Shown here: piece after piece, positions 28,379-37,257 of the stretch
Layout: every line of letters begins with the position of its first letter
How positions within the stretch are numbered: position 1 is the first letter of the stretch
DNA from: Arthrobacter sp. H35-D1
GTDB lineage: Bacteria; Actinomycetota; Actinomycetes; Actinomycetales; Micrococcaceae
Length of the DNA: 64,000 bases
Assembly (NCBI RefSeq): GCF_030063185.1
Contig: NZ_JASISP010000002.1
Span: forward strand, 182,604-246,603
Reading direction: 5' to 3'
The notes under the pieces: model-generated
Told to the model about the DNA's origin: nothing
Database searches by the model: none
Seen by the model: only the letters and a program-made list of their open reading frames with translations
Position numbers and translations under genes: made by a program

Positions 28379-29866
28379 ATGGACGAACTCACGGCTCCGG
28401 CCGCAGCGACGCCGGCGTTCGGCCGCCTTCGCCGGGGATACCTGCAACTTTCAGTGCGCCGCATGGTGAACATCAAAGTGGAGGACATGGCCCTGGCCGG
28501 CGGCTATTTCGCCGCCTTCTGGTTGCTTGACGCTGTCAATCTCTCCGCCACCGGCGATCTGCGGGTGCCCGCCCTCGCCTCGGCCTGGGCCGCGCTTGCC
28601 TTGCTGGGCTGTGCCGGGGTCCTGCTCCGACGCGTCTTTCCCACGGCCATGGCCTGGATGTGTGGCCTTGCCGTCATTGGATTGGCGCTGGCTGGTCATG
28701 CCGGTGCGTTCGTGCTTGCCTTTGAGTTCTTCTTTTCACTTGTCCTCTTCGCAACACCCCGGGCATCCCAACTGTCGGCCCGCGCCGCCTGGATCTTGAC
28801 AGTTGTGCTGGTGCTGGCTGCCTTTATCGTTTCCCAAAGCGCGTCCACCACCATCGCAGCGGCCCTCATTGCCGTTGTCACGCTGCTGACCCCCGTGGAG
28901 TGGGCCGGGAACCTGCGCAAGGCCAACCTCCTGGCCGACAGCGAGTCTGCCCGGGCGGATGCGCTCCAGGACGCGGCCGAGCAGCGCCTGCTCGCGGAAC
29001 GCAGTGCCCACGACCTCGCCCTGGAACGCGAACGCCAGCACATGGCCCGCGAACTTCACGACGTCGTCTCCGCCCGGCTCTCCGCCATCGCCCTGCAGTC
29101 AGGCGCTGCCCTGCAGTCAGGCGCTGCCCTGCACATGTCTGCCAACCCGTCTTCAACTCTCACCGGCCCTGTTCCCCCCGGCACAATTTCCTCCGGTGCT
29201 GCGCTGCTGCACCAGATCCGGGACGAGAGTGTCGCCGGTTTGGAGGAACTCAACAGCATGATCCGGCTCCTCCACACCGGTGTTCTGGCGGAAGCGGGCG
29301 GGCAACTCAGTGACCTGCACGGATTACTCAGGCAGTACCGCAATACCGGAATGGAGCTGCGGTACTCAAATTCCTTGGACGACGCCGGGGAGTCCTTGAA
29401 GCTGCCGCTCCAGGCTGCCGTTTACCGCGTCGCTGCCGAAGCAGTGGCCAATGCTGCCAAGCACGCCCCCGGCCAGGCGGTGGACGTAGTGCTTGCTGCC
29501 GAATCCGTCTCCTGCGCCGGTCCCGGAGCACCGGAGATTTCCCCAAGCGTTGTCCTGGCCGTGTCCAATCCCCTCCCGCACACTGGACAAAAAACGTCCG
29601 CGGTCCCTGCTCCAGGCCAGGATTCCACGCAGCTCATGCCGCCAAGCAGTACCGGCACAGGCATTCCTAGCATGCATTTTCGTGCCGCCCATGCTGGCGG
29701 AACCCTCACGGCCCAGCCCGTTGCCGGCCTGTGGAAGGTGGTGCTCCGGTTGCCCATCCCTGCCCCGCAGGCAGCCACACCGCTCGCAGAAACACCGCTC
29801 GCAGACACACCGACGCAGCCTGCAGGCACCCCTGCCATCAACAGCCACGAAGAAGGTCAAGCATGA
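28379..29866 (+). CDS. NarL-type sensor histidine kinase
   Basis: A 495-residue membrane sensor with about five hydrophobic helices (residues ~35-172). A HisKA_3 domain follows with phosphoacceptor His227 in RQHMARELHDVVSARL, then a HATPase with N-box AAVYRVAAEAVANAAKHA. Directly after the H-box an 18-bp unit is tandemly duplicated (29093-29128), giving LQSGAALQSGAAL. The tail carries a second 15-bp tandem repeat (AETPLADTP). The usual DxG nucleotide motif is not obvious; NPL stands in its place. ATG 28379 follows GGAAG. It overlaps the response regulator. The signal is unknown. Confidence 0.9.
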   Translation: MDELTAPAAATPAFGRLRRGYLQLSVRRMVNIKVEDMALAGGYFAAFWLLDAVNLSATGDLRVPALASAWAALALLGCAGVLLRRVFPTAMAWMCGLAVIGLALAGHAGAFVLAFEFFFSLVLFATPRASQLSARAAWILTVVLVLAAFIVSQSASTTIAAALIAVVTLLTPVEWAGNLRKANLLADSESARADALQDAAEQRLLAERSAHDLALERERQHMARELHDVVSARLSAIALQSGAALQSGAALHMSANPSSTLTGPVPPGTISSGAALLHQIRDESVAGLEELNSMIRLLHTGVLAEAGGQLSDLHGLLRQYRNTGMELRYSNSLDDAGESLKLPLQAAVYRVAAEAVANAAKHAPGQAVDVVLAAESVSCAGPGAPEISPSVVLAVSNPLPHTGQKTSAVPAPGQDSTQLMPPSSTGTGIPSMHFRAAHAGGTLTAQPVAGLWKVVLRLPIPAPQAATPLAETPLADTPTQPAGTPAINSHEEGQA

Positions 29867-30573
29867 GCGTTTCCCCCGACCCCGTGACCCACGGCTTCGA
29901 GCCCAATGCGGCCAATGAGTCCATCAAACGTCGCATCACTGTCCTGTTGGTCGATGACCACGCTGCCATCAGGCTTGGCATGCGCATGGTCGTGGACACG
30001 GCCGAAGACATGGAAGTGGTGGGCGAAGCCGCTGACGGTGCCAGCGCCGTCGGCATGGCGCGGGCACTGGAGCCGGACGTTGTCCTCATGGATCTGAGAA
30101 TGCCCGTGCTGGACGGTGTGGAGGCAACGAAAGTCATCTGCGCCGAAGGACTCTCGAAAGTGCTGGTGCTGACCACCTTCGACCACGATTCCTACTTGTT
30201 CGGGGCTCTGCGTGCCGGAGCGGTCGGGTTCCTGCTCAAAAGTGCCCAACCGGCAGCGATCACCGATGCGATCTGCAGTGTGGACGCCGGCCGGCAGGTC
30301 ATCTCCCCGGAGGTCACGGCCCGGATCGTCGCCGCAGCCCTCACCCCCGGACACGAGACGGACCGGCATCCCAGGTCGGAGCTGGAGACCTTGACCATGC
30401 GGGAACGGGAGGTTTTTGAGGCGTTGGGGGACGGTCTGAGCAACTATTCCATCGGCAGGCAGCTGGGCATTTCGGAGGCCACGGTCAAGACGCACGTCTC
30501 GCGAGTACTGGCGAAACTGGGCTTGGAGTCGCGCGTGCAGGCGGCACTCTTTCAACACCGCCGGCAAAACTAG
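29863..30573 (+). CDS. NarL/LuxR-family response regulator
   Basis: A 236-residue DNA-binding response regulator, partner of the kinase it overlaps (ATGA). The receiver domain has Asp31-Asp32, the phosphorylation site Asp77 in VVLMDLRMP, the Thr in LVLTTFDHD and the Lys in GFLLKSAQP. A LuxR-type helix-turn-helix follows (LTMREREVFEALGDGLSNYSI, then ISEATVKTHVSRVLAKLGL). Targets are not visible nearby; the divergent GAP protein and the downstream protease are the obvious candidates by position. Confidence 0.96.
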   Translation: MSVSPDPVTHGFEPNAANESIKRRITVLLVDDHAAIRLGMRMVVDTAEDMEVVGEAADGASAVGMARALEPDVVLMDLRMPVLDGVEATKVICAEGLSKVLVLTTFDHDSYLFGALRAGAVGFLLKSAQPAAITDAICSVDAGRQVISPEVTARIVAAALTPGHETDRHPRSELETLTMREREVFEALGDGLSNYSIGRQLGISEATVKTHVSRVLAKLGLESRVQAALFQHRRQN

Positions 30574-30753
30574 CACTGGCGCAGAGCTGTGGCAGCCGCG
30601 TGAAAAGTCCGCTGGGGTGTTTGTCGGTGCACGGGGGTAGCCTGAGGAGACAGCTTGCACACAACGTGTTGCACGCAGGTGTTGCTTTCATCCCGTGGAT
30701 CGCACGGCCGCCGTTCTTCGCCAGCCGTGCCTCAGTGGTCAAGGAGGACCATC

Positions 30754-31782
30754 ATGGAATTCTTGGACAACCGCCCTGTTTGCAAGGCCGAACCGCGCCC
30801 GCCACGGCATTTCCCCACGGGCATCCCTGATCAGCGGGCCCGGCTGGTGCGCCAAATGGATGCCCAATGGGTCAACGGAACTGTGCTGCGATACTGGTTC
30901 TTCGAGGGCCCCGAACCGCAAAAGCAGGCGGTCAGGGATGCCTTCTCGCACTGGAAGTCGTTGGGTCTGGGGCTGGACTTCGTGGAAGCGACCGCCCGGA
31001 GCGAAGCCGAGGTCAGGATCGCCTTTGACCAGTCGGACGGCGCCTGGTCCTACATTGGCCGCGATGTGTTGGGGATTGCCAGCACCAATCCCACCATGAA
31101 CTTTGGCTGGGACCTCACTGACGACTACGGCCGCTCCACCGCCCTGCATGAGATCGGGCACACGCTGGGCATGCCGCACGAACACCAAAACCCCTTCGCC
31201 GGGATTGAGTGGGACGAGCCAAAGGTGTACAGCTACTTTGCCGGCTCCCCCAACAACTGGTCCCGGCAACAGACTTTCCACAACGTGCTGCAAAAGCTCA
31301 GCCCGCAAGAGGTCGAGGGGTCTGATTGGGACCCGGATTCGGTCATGGAGTACAGGTTCCCGGCCGGACTCATCAAGGAGCCGGCACGGTACCGGCAAGG
31401 ACTGACCCCTCCAGGCGGGCTCTCCGACGACGACAAGGAATGGGCCGTCCGGTTCTATCCTGCACTGACCACGGCAGAACGGTTCCTGACGGCGTTCTGT
31501 TCGGTTCCGCTCTCGCTAAAGCCCGGCGAGCAGGCGAACTTCACCGTTGTTCCGGAGGAAACCCGTGAATACCAGCTGTCCACCTTTGGCCTGGCGGACA
31601 CCGTGCTGGTGCTGTTTGAGGAGGTGGACGGCGAGTTGCGCCATCTGGCGGCCGACGACGACAGCGGGCAAGACCGCAACACCTCCTGCAAGGTGAAACT
31701 GTTCAAGGACCGCAGATATGTGGCGCGGCTGCGCTTGTACTGGGCCGGATTGTCCGGGCACACCTCGATCATGTACTGGTAA
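30754..31782 (+). CDS. Astacin-like (M12A) zinc metalloprotease with a PPC-like C-terminal domain
   Basis: The 342-residue product starts at ATG 30754 after a strong AAGGAGG. The metzincin zinc site HEIGHTLGMPHEH places His132, Glu133, His136 and His142, and the Met-turn is at DPDSVMEY (Met198). Both are needed for activity and both are intact. The last ~95 residues (EYQLSTFGLADTVLVLFEE, LAADDDSGQD) resemble the bacterial pre-peptidase C-terminal domain. Such domains normally belong to exported proteases, yet no signal peptide is present. The gene stands alone between the two-component pair and a bidirectional terminator. Confidence 0.85.
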   Translation: MEFLDNRPVCKAEPRPPRHFPTGIPDQRARLVRQMDAQWVNGTVLRYWFFEGPEPQKQAVRDAFSHWKSLGLGLDFVEATARSEAEVRIAFDQSDGAWSYIGRDVLGIASTNPTMNFGWDLTDDYGRSTALHEIGHTLGMPHEHQNPFAGIEWDEPKVYSYFAGSPNNWSRQQTFHNVLQKLSPQEVEGSDWDPDSVMEYRFPAGLIKEPARYRQGLTPPGGLSDDDKEWAVRFYPALTTAERFLTAFCSVPLSLKPGEQANFTVVPEETREYQLSTFGLADTVLVLFEEVDGELRHLAADDDSGQDRNTSCKVKLFKDRRYVARLRLYWAGLSGHTSIMYW

Positions 31783-31810
31783 TTTCCTTGCCCCACCATG
31801 CAACGGGGCG

Positions 31811-31842
31811 GCCGACGGCGGAACCAGAGTTCCGCCGTCGGC
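31811..31842. terminator. Bidirectional terminator between the protease and folD
   Basis: Perfect 14-bp arms, GCCGACGGCGGAAC at 31811-31824 and its complement at 31829-31842, have a four-base CAGA loop. It lies between convergent genes and needs to serve both. There is no T-run on either side. Confidence 0.75.
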
Positions 31843-31879
31843 CACCCCGACGCGGGTGGTGCGTGCTCAAAAGCAGCAG

Positions 31880-32761
31880 CTAGGCTGCGGCGCGCTCGGA
31901 AGCCTCCACCACGTTGGCCAGCAGCATGGCCCGGGTCATGGGGCCCACACCTCCCGGGTTCGGGGAGATCCAGCTGGCCACCTCGGCGGCTGCAGGCTCC
32001 ACGTCCCCGGTGACAACAGCTTTTCCACTGCCGTTGTCCACGCGGCTGACGCCGACGTCCAGGACAATGGCTCCGGGCAACAAGTCCGCGGCCTTGATCA
32101 TGTGTGGCACGCCGGCGGCAGCAATCACCACGTCAGCCTGGCGCAGTTCAGCGGCCAGGTCCTTCGTGCCGGTGTGGGCCAGCACCACGGTGGCGTTGAT
32201 GTCGCGTCGGGTGAGCAGCAGGCCCATGGGCCGGCCGATCGTCACGCCGCGGCCAACCACCAGCACGCGCTTGCCGGCCAGTGAAATTCCGTGGCGCTCC
32301 AACAACACGATGCAACCCTTGGGTGTGCACGGCAACGGGGACGTCATGGGGCGGTTCACATTGGCCACCAGGCGGCCCAGGTTCATCGGGTGCAGTCCGT
32401 CGGCATCCTTGTCCGGGTCGATGGCTTCAAGCACCACGTCCTGGTCAATGTGTCCCGGCAGGGGAAGCTGGACGATGTAGCCCGTGCAGGAGGGATCCTC
32501 GTTGAGCTGGCGGACGGCGGCCAGGACTTCATCCTGGGTGGCCGACTCCGGCAGGTCGATGCGGATGGACTTGATGCCGACCTCGGCACAGTCCTTGTGC
32601 TTTCCGCCCACGTACCACTGGGAGCCCGGATCCGAGCCGACCAGGATGGTGCCCAGGCCCGGCGTGACACCGCGGGCAGCGAGGGCTGCCACGCGTACGG
32701 TCAGTTCGGCTTTGATGGCAGCGGCGGTGGCCTTGCCATCAAGGATTTGAGCTGTGGACAT
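31880..32761 (-). CDS. folD: Bifunctional methylenetetrahydrofolate dehydrogenase/cyclohydrolase
   Basis: This enzyme interconverts 5,10-methylene- and 10-formyl-tetrahydrofolate with NADP. GILVG-like [22 protein letters not shown] carries the catalytic Lys. [29 protein letters not shown] and the Rossmann [13 protein letters not shown] follow, then the end [22 protein letters not shown] 32761 is chosen because AGGAAG lies ten bases before it inside the glyA stop region; ATG 32770 is too close. It is translationally linked to glyA, which supplies methylene-THF. Confidence 0.97.
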   Translation of the reverse strand: MSTAQILDGKATAAAIKAELTVRVAALAARGVTPGLGTILVGSDPGSQWYVGGKHKDCAEVGIKSIRIDLPESATQDEVLAAVRQLNEDPSCTGYIVQLPLPGHIDQDVVLEAIDPDKDADGLHPMNLGRLVANVNRPMTSPLPCTPKGCIVLLERHGISLAGKRVLVVGRGVTIGRPMGLLLTRRDINATVVLAHTGTKDLAAELRQADVVIAAAGVPHMIKAADLLPGAIVLDVGVSRVDNGSGKAVVTGDVEPAAAEVASWISPNPGGVGPMTRAMLLANVVEASERAAA

Positions 32762-32763
32762 TT

Positions 32764-34050
32764 TTACCATTCTTCCTGGCCGGGGTAGAGCGGGAAGTTG
32801 GCGGTCAGGGCCTTGACACGAGCGCTTAGTGCGTCCACGTCGGCGCCACCCTTCAGCGTCGCGGCGATGATTTCGGCAACTTCGGTGAACTCCGGGGCAC
32901 CAAAGCCGCGGGTTGCCAGTGCCGGGGTGCCGATGCGCAGGCCGGAGGTGACCATCGGGGGGCGCGGGTCGAACGGGACGGCGTTGCGGTTGACGGTGAT
33001 GCCAACGCTGTGCAGAAGGTCTTCGGCCTGCTGTCCGTCCAGCTTGGAGTTGCGCAGGTCAACGAGGACCAGGTGCACATCGGTGCCGCCGGTCAGCACT
33101 GACACGCCTGCTTCGGCAACATCAGGAGCGTTCAAACGCTCGGCAAGGATCTTCGCACCTTCCAACACGCGCTGCTGGCGTTCCTTGAATTCTTCGCCTG
33201 CAGCAACCTTGAAGGCCACGGCCTTCGCAGCGATGACGTGCATGAGCGGGCCGCCCTGCTGTCCCGGGAACACTGCGGAGTTGAGCTTCTTGGCCCATTC
33301 CTTCTTGGCCAGGATGACTCCCGAGCGCGGACCGGAAAGGGTCTTGTGAACCGTGGAAGTGACGACGTCGGAGTACGGCACCGGGGACGGGTGCAGACCT
33401 GCTGCAACCAAGCCCGCGAAGTGCGCCATATCCGTCCAGAGCAGTGCTCCCACTTCGTCGGCGATGGAACGGAACGCTGCGAAGTCCAGCTGGCGCGGGT
33501 AAGCGGACCAGCCGGCGATGATGACCTGGGGCTTCTCGGCGATGGCCTGAGCGCGCAGCTTGTCCATGTCGATGCGGAACGTATCGGGCTCAACTTCGTA
33601 GGCAGCGACCTCGTACAGCTTGCCGGAAAAGTTCAGCTTCATCCCGTGGGTCAGGTGGCCACCATGGGCCAAGGACAGGCCCATGATCTTATCGCCGGGC
33701 TTGATCATGGCTGCGAGCGCTGCGGCGTTGGCCTGTGCGCCGGAGTGCGGCTGGACGTTGGCGTATTCGGCGTCGAAGAGGTCCTTGACGCGCTCGATGG
33801 CCAGGTTCTCGGCCACGTCCACGTATTCGCAACCACCGTAGTAGCGGCGGCCCGGGTAGCCTTCGGCATACTTGTTGGTCAGCACCGAGCCCTGGGCTTC
33901 CAGGACGGCGCGAGGGGCGAAGTTCTCCGAGGCGATCATTTCCAGCGTGTCGCGCTGGCGGCCAAGCTCATCCTTCAGGACGGCGGCGATTTCCGGGTCA
34001 AGCTCCGAGAGCGGGGCGTTGGTCACGGACGAGGTGGTGGTAAAAGACAC
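32764..34050 (-). CDS. glyA: Serine hydroxymethyltransferase
   Basis: This PLP enzyme converts serine and THF to glycine and methylene-THF. The 428-residue product has [23 protein letters not shown], and the PLP-lysine loop [19 protein letters not shown] 34050 ([17 protein letters not shown]) follows AGGAG by six bases; the open frame continues 29 codons upstream without homology. It heads the glyA-folD pair and diverges from purU, which drains formyl-THF. The three enzymes thus frame the one-carbon pool. Confidence 0.97.
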   Translation of the reverse strand: MSFTTTSSVTNAPLSELDPEIAAVLKDELGRQRDTLEMIASENFAPRAVLEAQGSVLTNKYAEGYPGRRYYGGCEYVDVAENLAIERVKDLFDAEYANVQPHSGAQANAAALAAMIKPGDKIMGLSLAHGGHLTHGMKLNFSGKLYEVAAYEVEPDTFRIDMDKLRAQAIAEKPQVIIAGWSAYPRQLDFAAFRSIADEVGALLWTDMAHFAGLVAAGLHPSPVPYSDVVTSTVHKTLSGPRSGVILAKKEWAKKLNSAVFPGQQGGPLMHVIAAKAVAFKVAAGEEFKERQQRVLEGAKILAERLNAPDVAEAGVSVLTGGTDVHLVLVDLRNSKLDGQQAEDLLHSVGITVNRNAVPFDPRPPMVTSGLRIGTPALATRGFGAPEFTEVAEIIAATLKGGADVDALSARVKALTANFPLYPGQEEW

Positions 34051-34200
34051 TACAGACTCCTGGGTGGCGGCACGAAAAAAACTCTTCTTGAAAAGATTAT
34101 CGCCAATCCGTTTATGGCCGCATTCGAAGGGGACCACGCCTGCAACGTTCCTCGGGTTTTGGGTCCGTGGAATGGGTATGACGGCGGAACTCCTGCACGG

Positions 34201-34216
34201 CCAATGCGCGCATTGG
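34201..34216. promoter_or_regulatory. 16-bp palindrome in the glyA/purU divergent promoter region
   Basis: CCAATGCGCGCATTGG is a perfect palindrome in the middle of the 305-base gap between the divergent glyA and purU starts. It is well placed to be an operator acting on both directions. No regulator is known to me for this sequence. The rest of the gap shows no tRNA and no riboswitch fold I could recognise. Confidence 0.4.
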
Positions 34217-34355
34217 CTTTACGTGACCTCGCGTCCCAGGCGTACGATCGTGAAGGTCTTCGCTCGTGCTGCTCCCCGGTGGTGTCCCACCTCATCGCCA
34301 GTCGCAACTCCTCCAGTGTAGTACAGGGCCCCAATTGGGCGGTAACCTTGAAAGG

Positions 34356-35240
34356 GTGAATGAGCTGAGTTCCCCTGCCGTGTCCGATCCGGCCGTTTCG
34401 CACGGATACGTGCTGACACTTTCCTGCGCCGACCGCCCCGGCATAGTCCACGCCGTCTCGGCGGCGCTGCTTGAGTCCGGCTGCAACATCACCGACTCCC
34501 AGCAGTACGGCAATCCCGACACCGGCACGTTTTTCATGCGGGTCGCCGTGGAAACCACGACGTCGTTCAGCCTCCTCCGCGAGCACGTTGACGCAATCGC
34601 GGGAGACTTCGAATTCAACTGGGCGCTGCACCATGCCGGGGCGCCGGTGCGCACCTTGATCATGGCTTCCAAGGCAGCCCACTGCCTGAACGACATTTTG
34701 TTTCAGCAGCGCTCAGGCACCCTGCCGGTGGACATCCCGGCGATCGTCTCCAACCACCGCGATCTTGAGCCCTTGGCCGATTTTTACGGCATCCCTTTCC
34801 ACTACATCCCCGTCACAGCCGACACCAAGGCCGAGGCCGAGGGGCAACTTTTGGAGCTGGTGGCAGAGCTCGACGTCGAGCTCGTTGTCCTGGCCCGCTA
34901 CATGCAGGTCCTCTCCGACGACCTGTGCAACCACTTGGCCGGCAAGGCCATCAACATCCACCATTCCTTCCTTCCCTCCTTCAAGGGCGCCAAGCCGTAT
35001 CACCAGGCCCATGCCCGCGGGGTGAAGATCATCGGTGCCACGGCCCACTACGTGACGGCGGCACTGGATGAAGGTCCCATCATTGAGCAGGAAGTGATCC
35101 GCGTGGACCACGGGCACTCGGTGGAGAAGTTCGTCTCCATGGGCCGCGCCGTCGAGGCGCGCACGCTGGCCCAGGCCGTGCAATGGCATGCCGAACACCG
35201 CGTCCTGCTCGACGGACACAGAACAGTCGTCTTCGACTAA
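34356..35240 (+). CDS. purU: Formyltetrahydrofolate deformylase
   Basis: It hydrolyses 10-formyl-THF to formate and THF, balancing the folate pool. An N-terminal ACT domain (YVLTLSCADRPGIVHAVSA) precedes a formyltransferase-fold domain. That domain has the catalytic His in INIHHSFLPSFKGAKPYHQA and the Asp in ALDEGPIIEQ. The 294-residue length fits. The start is unsure: GTG 34356 has AAAGG immediately before it, and GTG 34380 is the next option. Divergent from glyA. Confidence 0.94.
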   Translation: MNELSSPAVSDPAVSHGYVLTLSCADRPGIVHAVSAALLESGCNITDSQQYGNPDTGTFFMRVAVETTTSFSLLREHVDAIAGDFEFNWALHHAGAPVRTLIMASKAAHCLNDILFQQRSGTLPVDIPAIVSNHRDLEPLADFYGIPFHYIPVTADTKAEAEGQLLELVAELDVELVVLARYMQVLSDDLCNHLAGKAINIHHSFLPSFKGAKPYHQAHARGVKIIGATAHYVTAALDEGPIIEQEVIRVDHGHSVEKFVSMGRAVEARTLAQAVQWHAEHRVLLDGHRTVVFD

Positions 35241-35258
35241 GCCCCACGTCCTCCCCAC

Positions 35259-35329
35259 ATCTGTGCTGCACTTGTTGGACCGATTTCACCCATTTCCGTG
35301 GTTTTTCGTCCAACAAGTGCAGCACAGAT
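35259..35329. repeat. Family B dispersed palindrome, copy B2
   Basis: The 22-bp arms at 35259-35280 and 35308-35329 are perfectly complementary around a 27-base loop ending in GTGGTTTTTC. Arm and loop share length and most bases with copy B1 at 23004-23076. It lies 18 bases after the purU stop and 37 bases before the aldo/keto reductase. It may terminate purU or be a mobile palindrome. Confidence 0.87.
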
Positions 35330-35366
35330 CCCCATGGGGCGGGCTGGCTGTGGATAGGCTGGGGGC

Positions 35367-36380
35367 ATGAGAGAGCACACCCTTGGGAAAACCGGCCGCA
35401 CCGTCTCCGCCGTCGGGCTTGGAACATGGCAGCTTGGCGCCGACTGGGGCGAGGTAAGGGAAGCTGATGCCCTTGCCGTGCTGGGCGCAGCAGCCGACTC
35501 CGGGGTGACGTTCTTCGACACCGCCGATGTCTACGGCGACGGCCGCAGCGAACAGGCCATCGGCAAGTTCCTGGGCGGCAGGGGCCCCGACCATGGCATC
35601 ACCGTGGCAACCAAGATGGGCCGGCGGCTGGACCAACTCCCGGAGAATTACGTCATGGAGAACTTCCGCGCCTGGACCGACCGCTCGCGGAAGAACCTGG
35701 GCGTCGACACGCTGGACCTGCTCCAGCTGCACTGCCCGCCCACCGCCGTCGTCACAACCGACGAGGTGTATGACGCCCTTGACACGCTCGTGGCCGAAGG
35801 CGCCATCGCCAGCTACGGCCTGAGCGTTGAAACCTGCAGCCAGGCACTCGCCGCCATCGCCCGTCCCAACGTTGCCACCGTGCAAATCATCCTGAACGCG
35901 TTCCGCCTCAAGCCCCTGGACGAGGTGCTCCCCGCAGCACTGAAGGCCGGGGTCGGCATCATTGCCCGCGTCCCCCTGGCCAGCGGACTGCTCGCCGGCA
36001 AGTACACGGCCGGCACCAGCTTTGCCGGCAGCGACCACCGCAACTTCAACCGCGACGGCAGCCACTTTGACGTTGGTGAAACGTTTTCCGGCGTGGATTA
36101 TGCGTCCGGGCTGCAAGCAGCTGCCGCGTTTGCAGAGCTCGCGGCTTCCATCGGCACCACCGAGGTGGGCACAACGCCTCCCACCACCGCCCAGGCCGCC
36201 GTCGCTTGGGTTTCCCAGCTCGAAGGCGTGTCGACGGTGATCCCCGGCGCTCGTTCCGCCAAGCAGGCCCAGGCCAATGCCCGGGCAGGTTCGCTGCCCG
36301 AGCTTGGAGACAGCTTCACCGACGGTGTCCGCAATATTTATGATGCGCAGTTCAGGGCAACCATCCACCCCCGCTGGTAG
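35367..36380 (+). CDS. Aldo/keto reductase
   Basis: A 337-residue NADPH-dependent TIM-barrel oxidoreductase. The tetrad is visible: Asp in FFDTADVYGDGRSE with its Tyr, Lys in VATKMGRR, and His in LLQLHCPPT. The C-terminal cofactor motif VIPGARSAKQAQANA is present. The sequence most resembles the group acting on small aldehydes or sugars (YajO/Tas-like), but the substrate cannot be assigned. It stands after palindrome B2 and before the carbonic-anhydrase-like gene. Confidence 0.92.
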   Translation: MREHTLGKTGRTVSAVGLGTWQLGADWGEVREADALAVLGAAADSGVTFFDTADVYGDGRSEQAIGKFLGGRGPDHGITVATKMGRRLDQLPENYVMENFRAWTDRSRKNLGVDTLDLLQLHCPPTAVVTTDEVYDALDTLVAEGAIASYGLSVETCSQALAAIARPNVATVQIILNAFRLKPLDEVLPAALKAGVGIIARVPLASGLLAGKYTAGTSFAGSDHRNFNRDGSHFDVGETFSGVDYASGLQAAAAFAELAASIGTTEVGTTPPTTAQAAVAWVSQLEGVSTVIPGARSAKQAQANARAGSLPELGDSFTDGVRNIYDAQFRATIHPRW

Positions 36381-36474
36381 CCCGCCCTGAAGTTGTGCAA
36401 CATCCTTCCCATCCGCTTGTTCCGTCCATCGGCTCCATCCACCCCGTCCGGCCCATCCCATGATTGGATCCGCA

Positions 36475-36993
36475 ATGAAGCAATTGATCGCCCTTGACGG
36501 CAACACCCCCTCGGTCCACGAAAGCGCGTTTGTGGCACACACTGCGCTCCTGATCGGACAGGCCTCGATGGGCGCCGACTCCAGCGCCTTTTATGGTGTC
36601 GTGGTCCGCGCCGACACCAACCGCATTTCGGTGGGCGAGGGCACCAATCTTCAGGACAATGTGGTGCTTCACGCCGATCCCGGGTTCCCCACCCGAGTGG
36701 GCAATGGCGTCAGCGTGGGCCATGGCGCCATCATCCACGGCTGCACGGTGGAAGACGACTGCCTGATTGGGATGAGCGCCACCATCATGAACGGGGCCGT
36801 CATTGGGGCAGGCTCCCTCGTTGCGGGCGGAGCCGTGGTCCTGGAGGGTGCGAATATCCCGCCCGGCTCGCTGGTTGCCGGAGTTCCCGCCAAGGTGCGC
36901 CGCGAGCTGGACGCAGGGGAATTGGAGCATGTCCGGGAGAACGCCAAGAACTATGTTGTCCTGGCCAAGAAGCACAAGCAGCTCCAGTCCTAG
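36475..36993 (+). CDS. Gamma-class carbonic anhydrase-like (left-handed beta-helix) protein
   Basis: A 172-residue hexapeptide-repeat protein (PaaY/YrdA/CaiE-like). The repeats run from ISVGEGTNLQDNVVLHADPG through VSVGHGAIIHGCTVEDDCLIGMSATIMNG to the C-terminal helix. The zinc histidines of the gamma-CA family correspond to His in VVLHAD and in VGHGAIIHGC. ATG 36475 is preferred, with ATG 36460 possible. Enzymatic activity in this subgroup varies. The ~265 bases after it hold only short GGCACT repeats and the ROK promoter. Confidence 0.88.
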   Translation: MKQLIALDGNTPSVHESAFVAHTALLIGQASMGADSSAFYGVVVRADTNRISVGEGTNLQDNVVLHADPGFPTRVGNGVSVGHGAIIHGCTVEDDCLIGMSATIMNGAVIGAGSLVAGGAVVLEGANIPPGSLVAGVPAKVRRELDAGELEHVRENAKNYVVLAKKHKQLQS

Positions 36994-37220
36994 CCCAACC
37001 CGCGACCGCAGCGGCGCGCGATGCGCAGTCCTGGCACTGGCACTGGCACTGGCCCAATAAATTCACTAATTCCAACAGATTCAGAACAACGCCTGCGGTT
37101 TTACAGCTTCAAAGCCGCACGAATGACAGGACAAAGCGCAGTGCCGCGGAAGTCTTCGCCGACTACGTGCCTCTTACGTTAAGGCGCGAGACTACCCATT
37201 GAGGGTTTTTGCGTTCACAT

Positions 37221-37255
37221 CTTGACTGCAATAAAAAAGTGATGCACGCTACTAC
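37221..37255 (+). promoter_or_regulatory. Promoter/operator of the ROK regulator gene
   Basis: CTTGACTGCA at 37221-37230 and GTGATGCA at 37239-37246 lie just before the ROK start. The same two words occur with shorter spacing in front of the downstream ABC operon (38514-38541). TTGACT could serve as the -35 element. A shared motif before regulator and target suggests autoregulation by inference. Confidence 0.5.
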
Positions 37256-37257
37256 CT

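Noticed and set aside
34051..34355. Possible tRNA or folate/glycine riboswitch between glyA and purU
   Set aside because: Apart from one 16-bp palindrome I found no cloverleaf and none of the conserved riboswitch cores; only the palindrome was kept.
37034..37055. GGCACT triplet-like tandem repeat
   Set aside because: Three short units only, no gene or structure attached; treated as simple-sequence noise.
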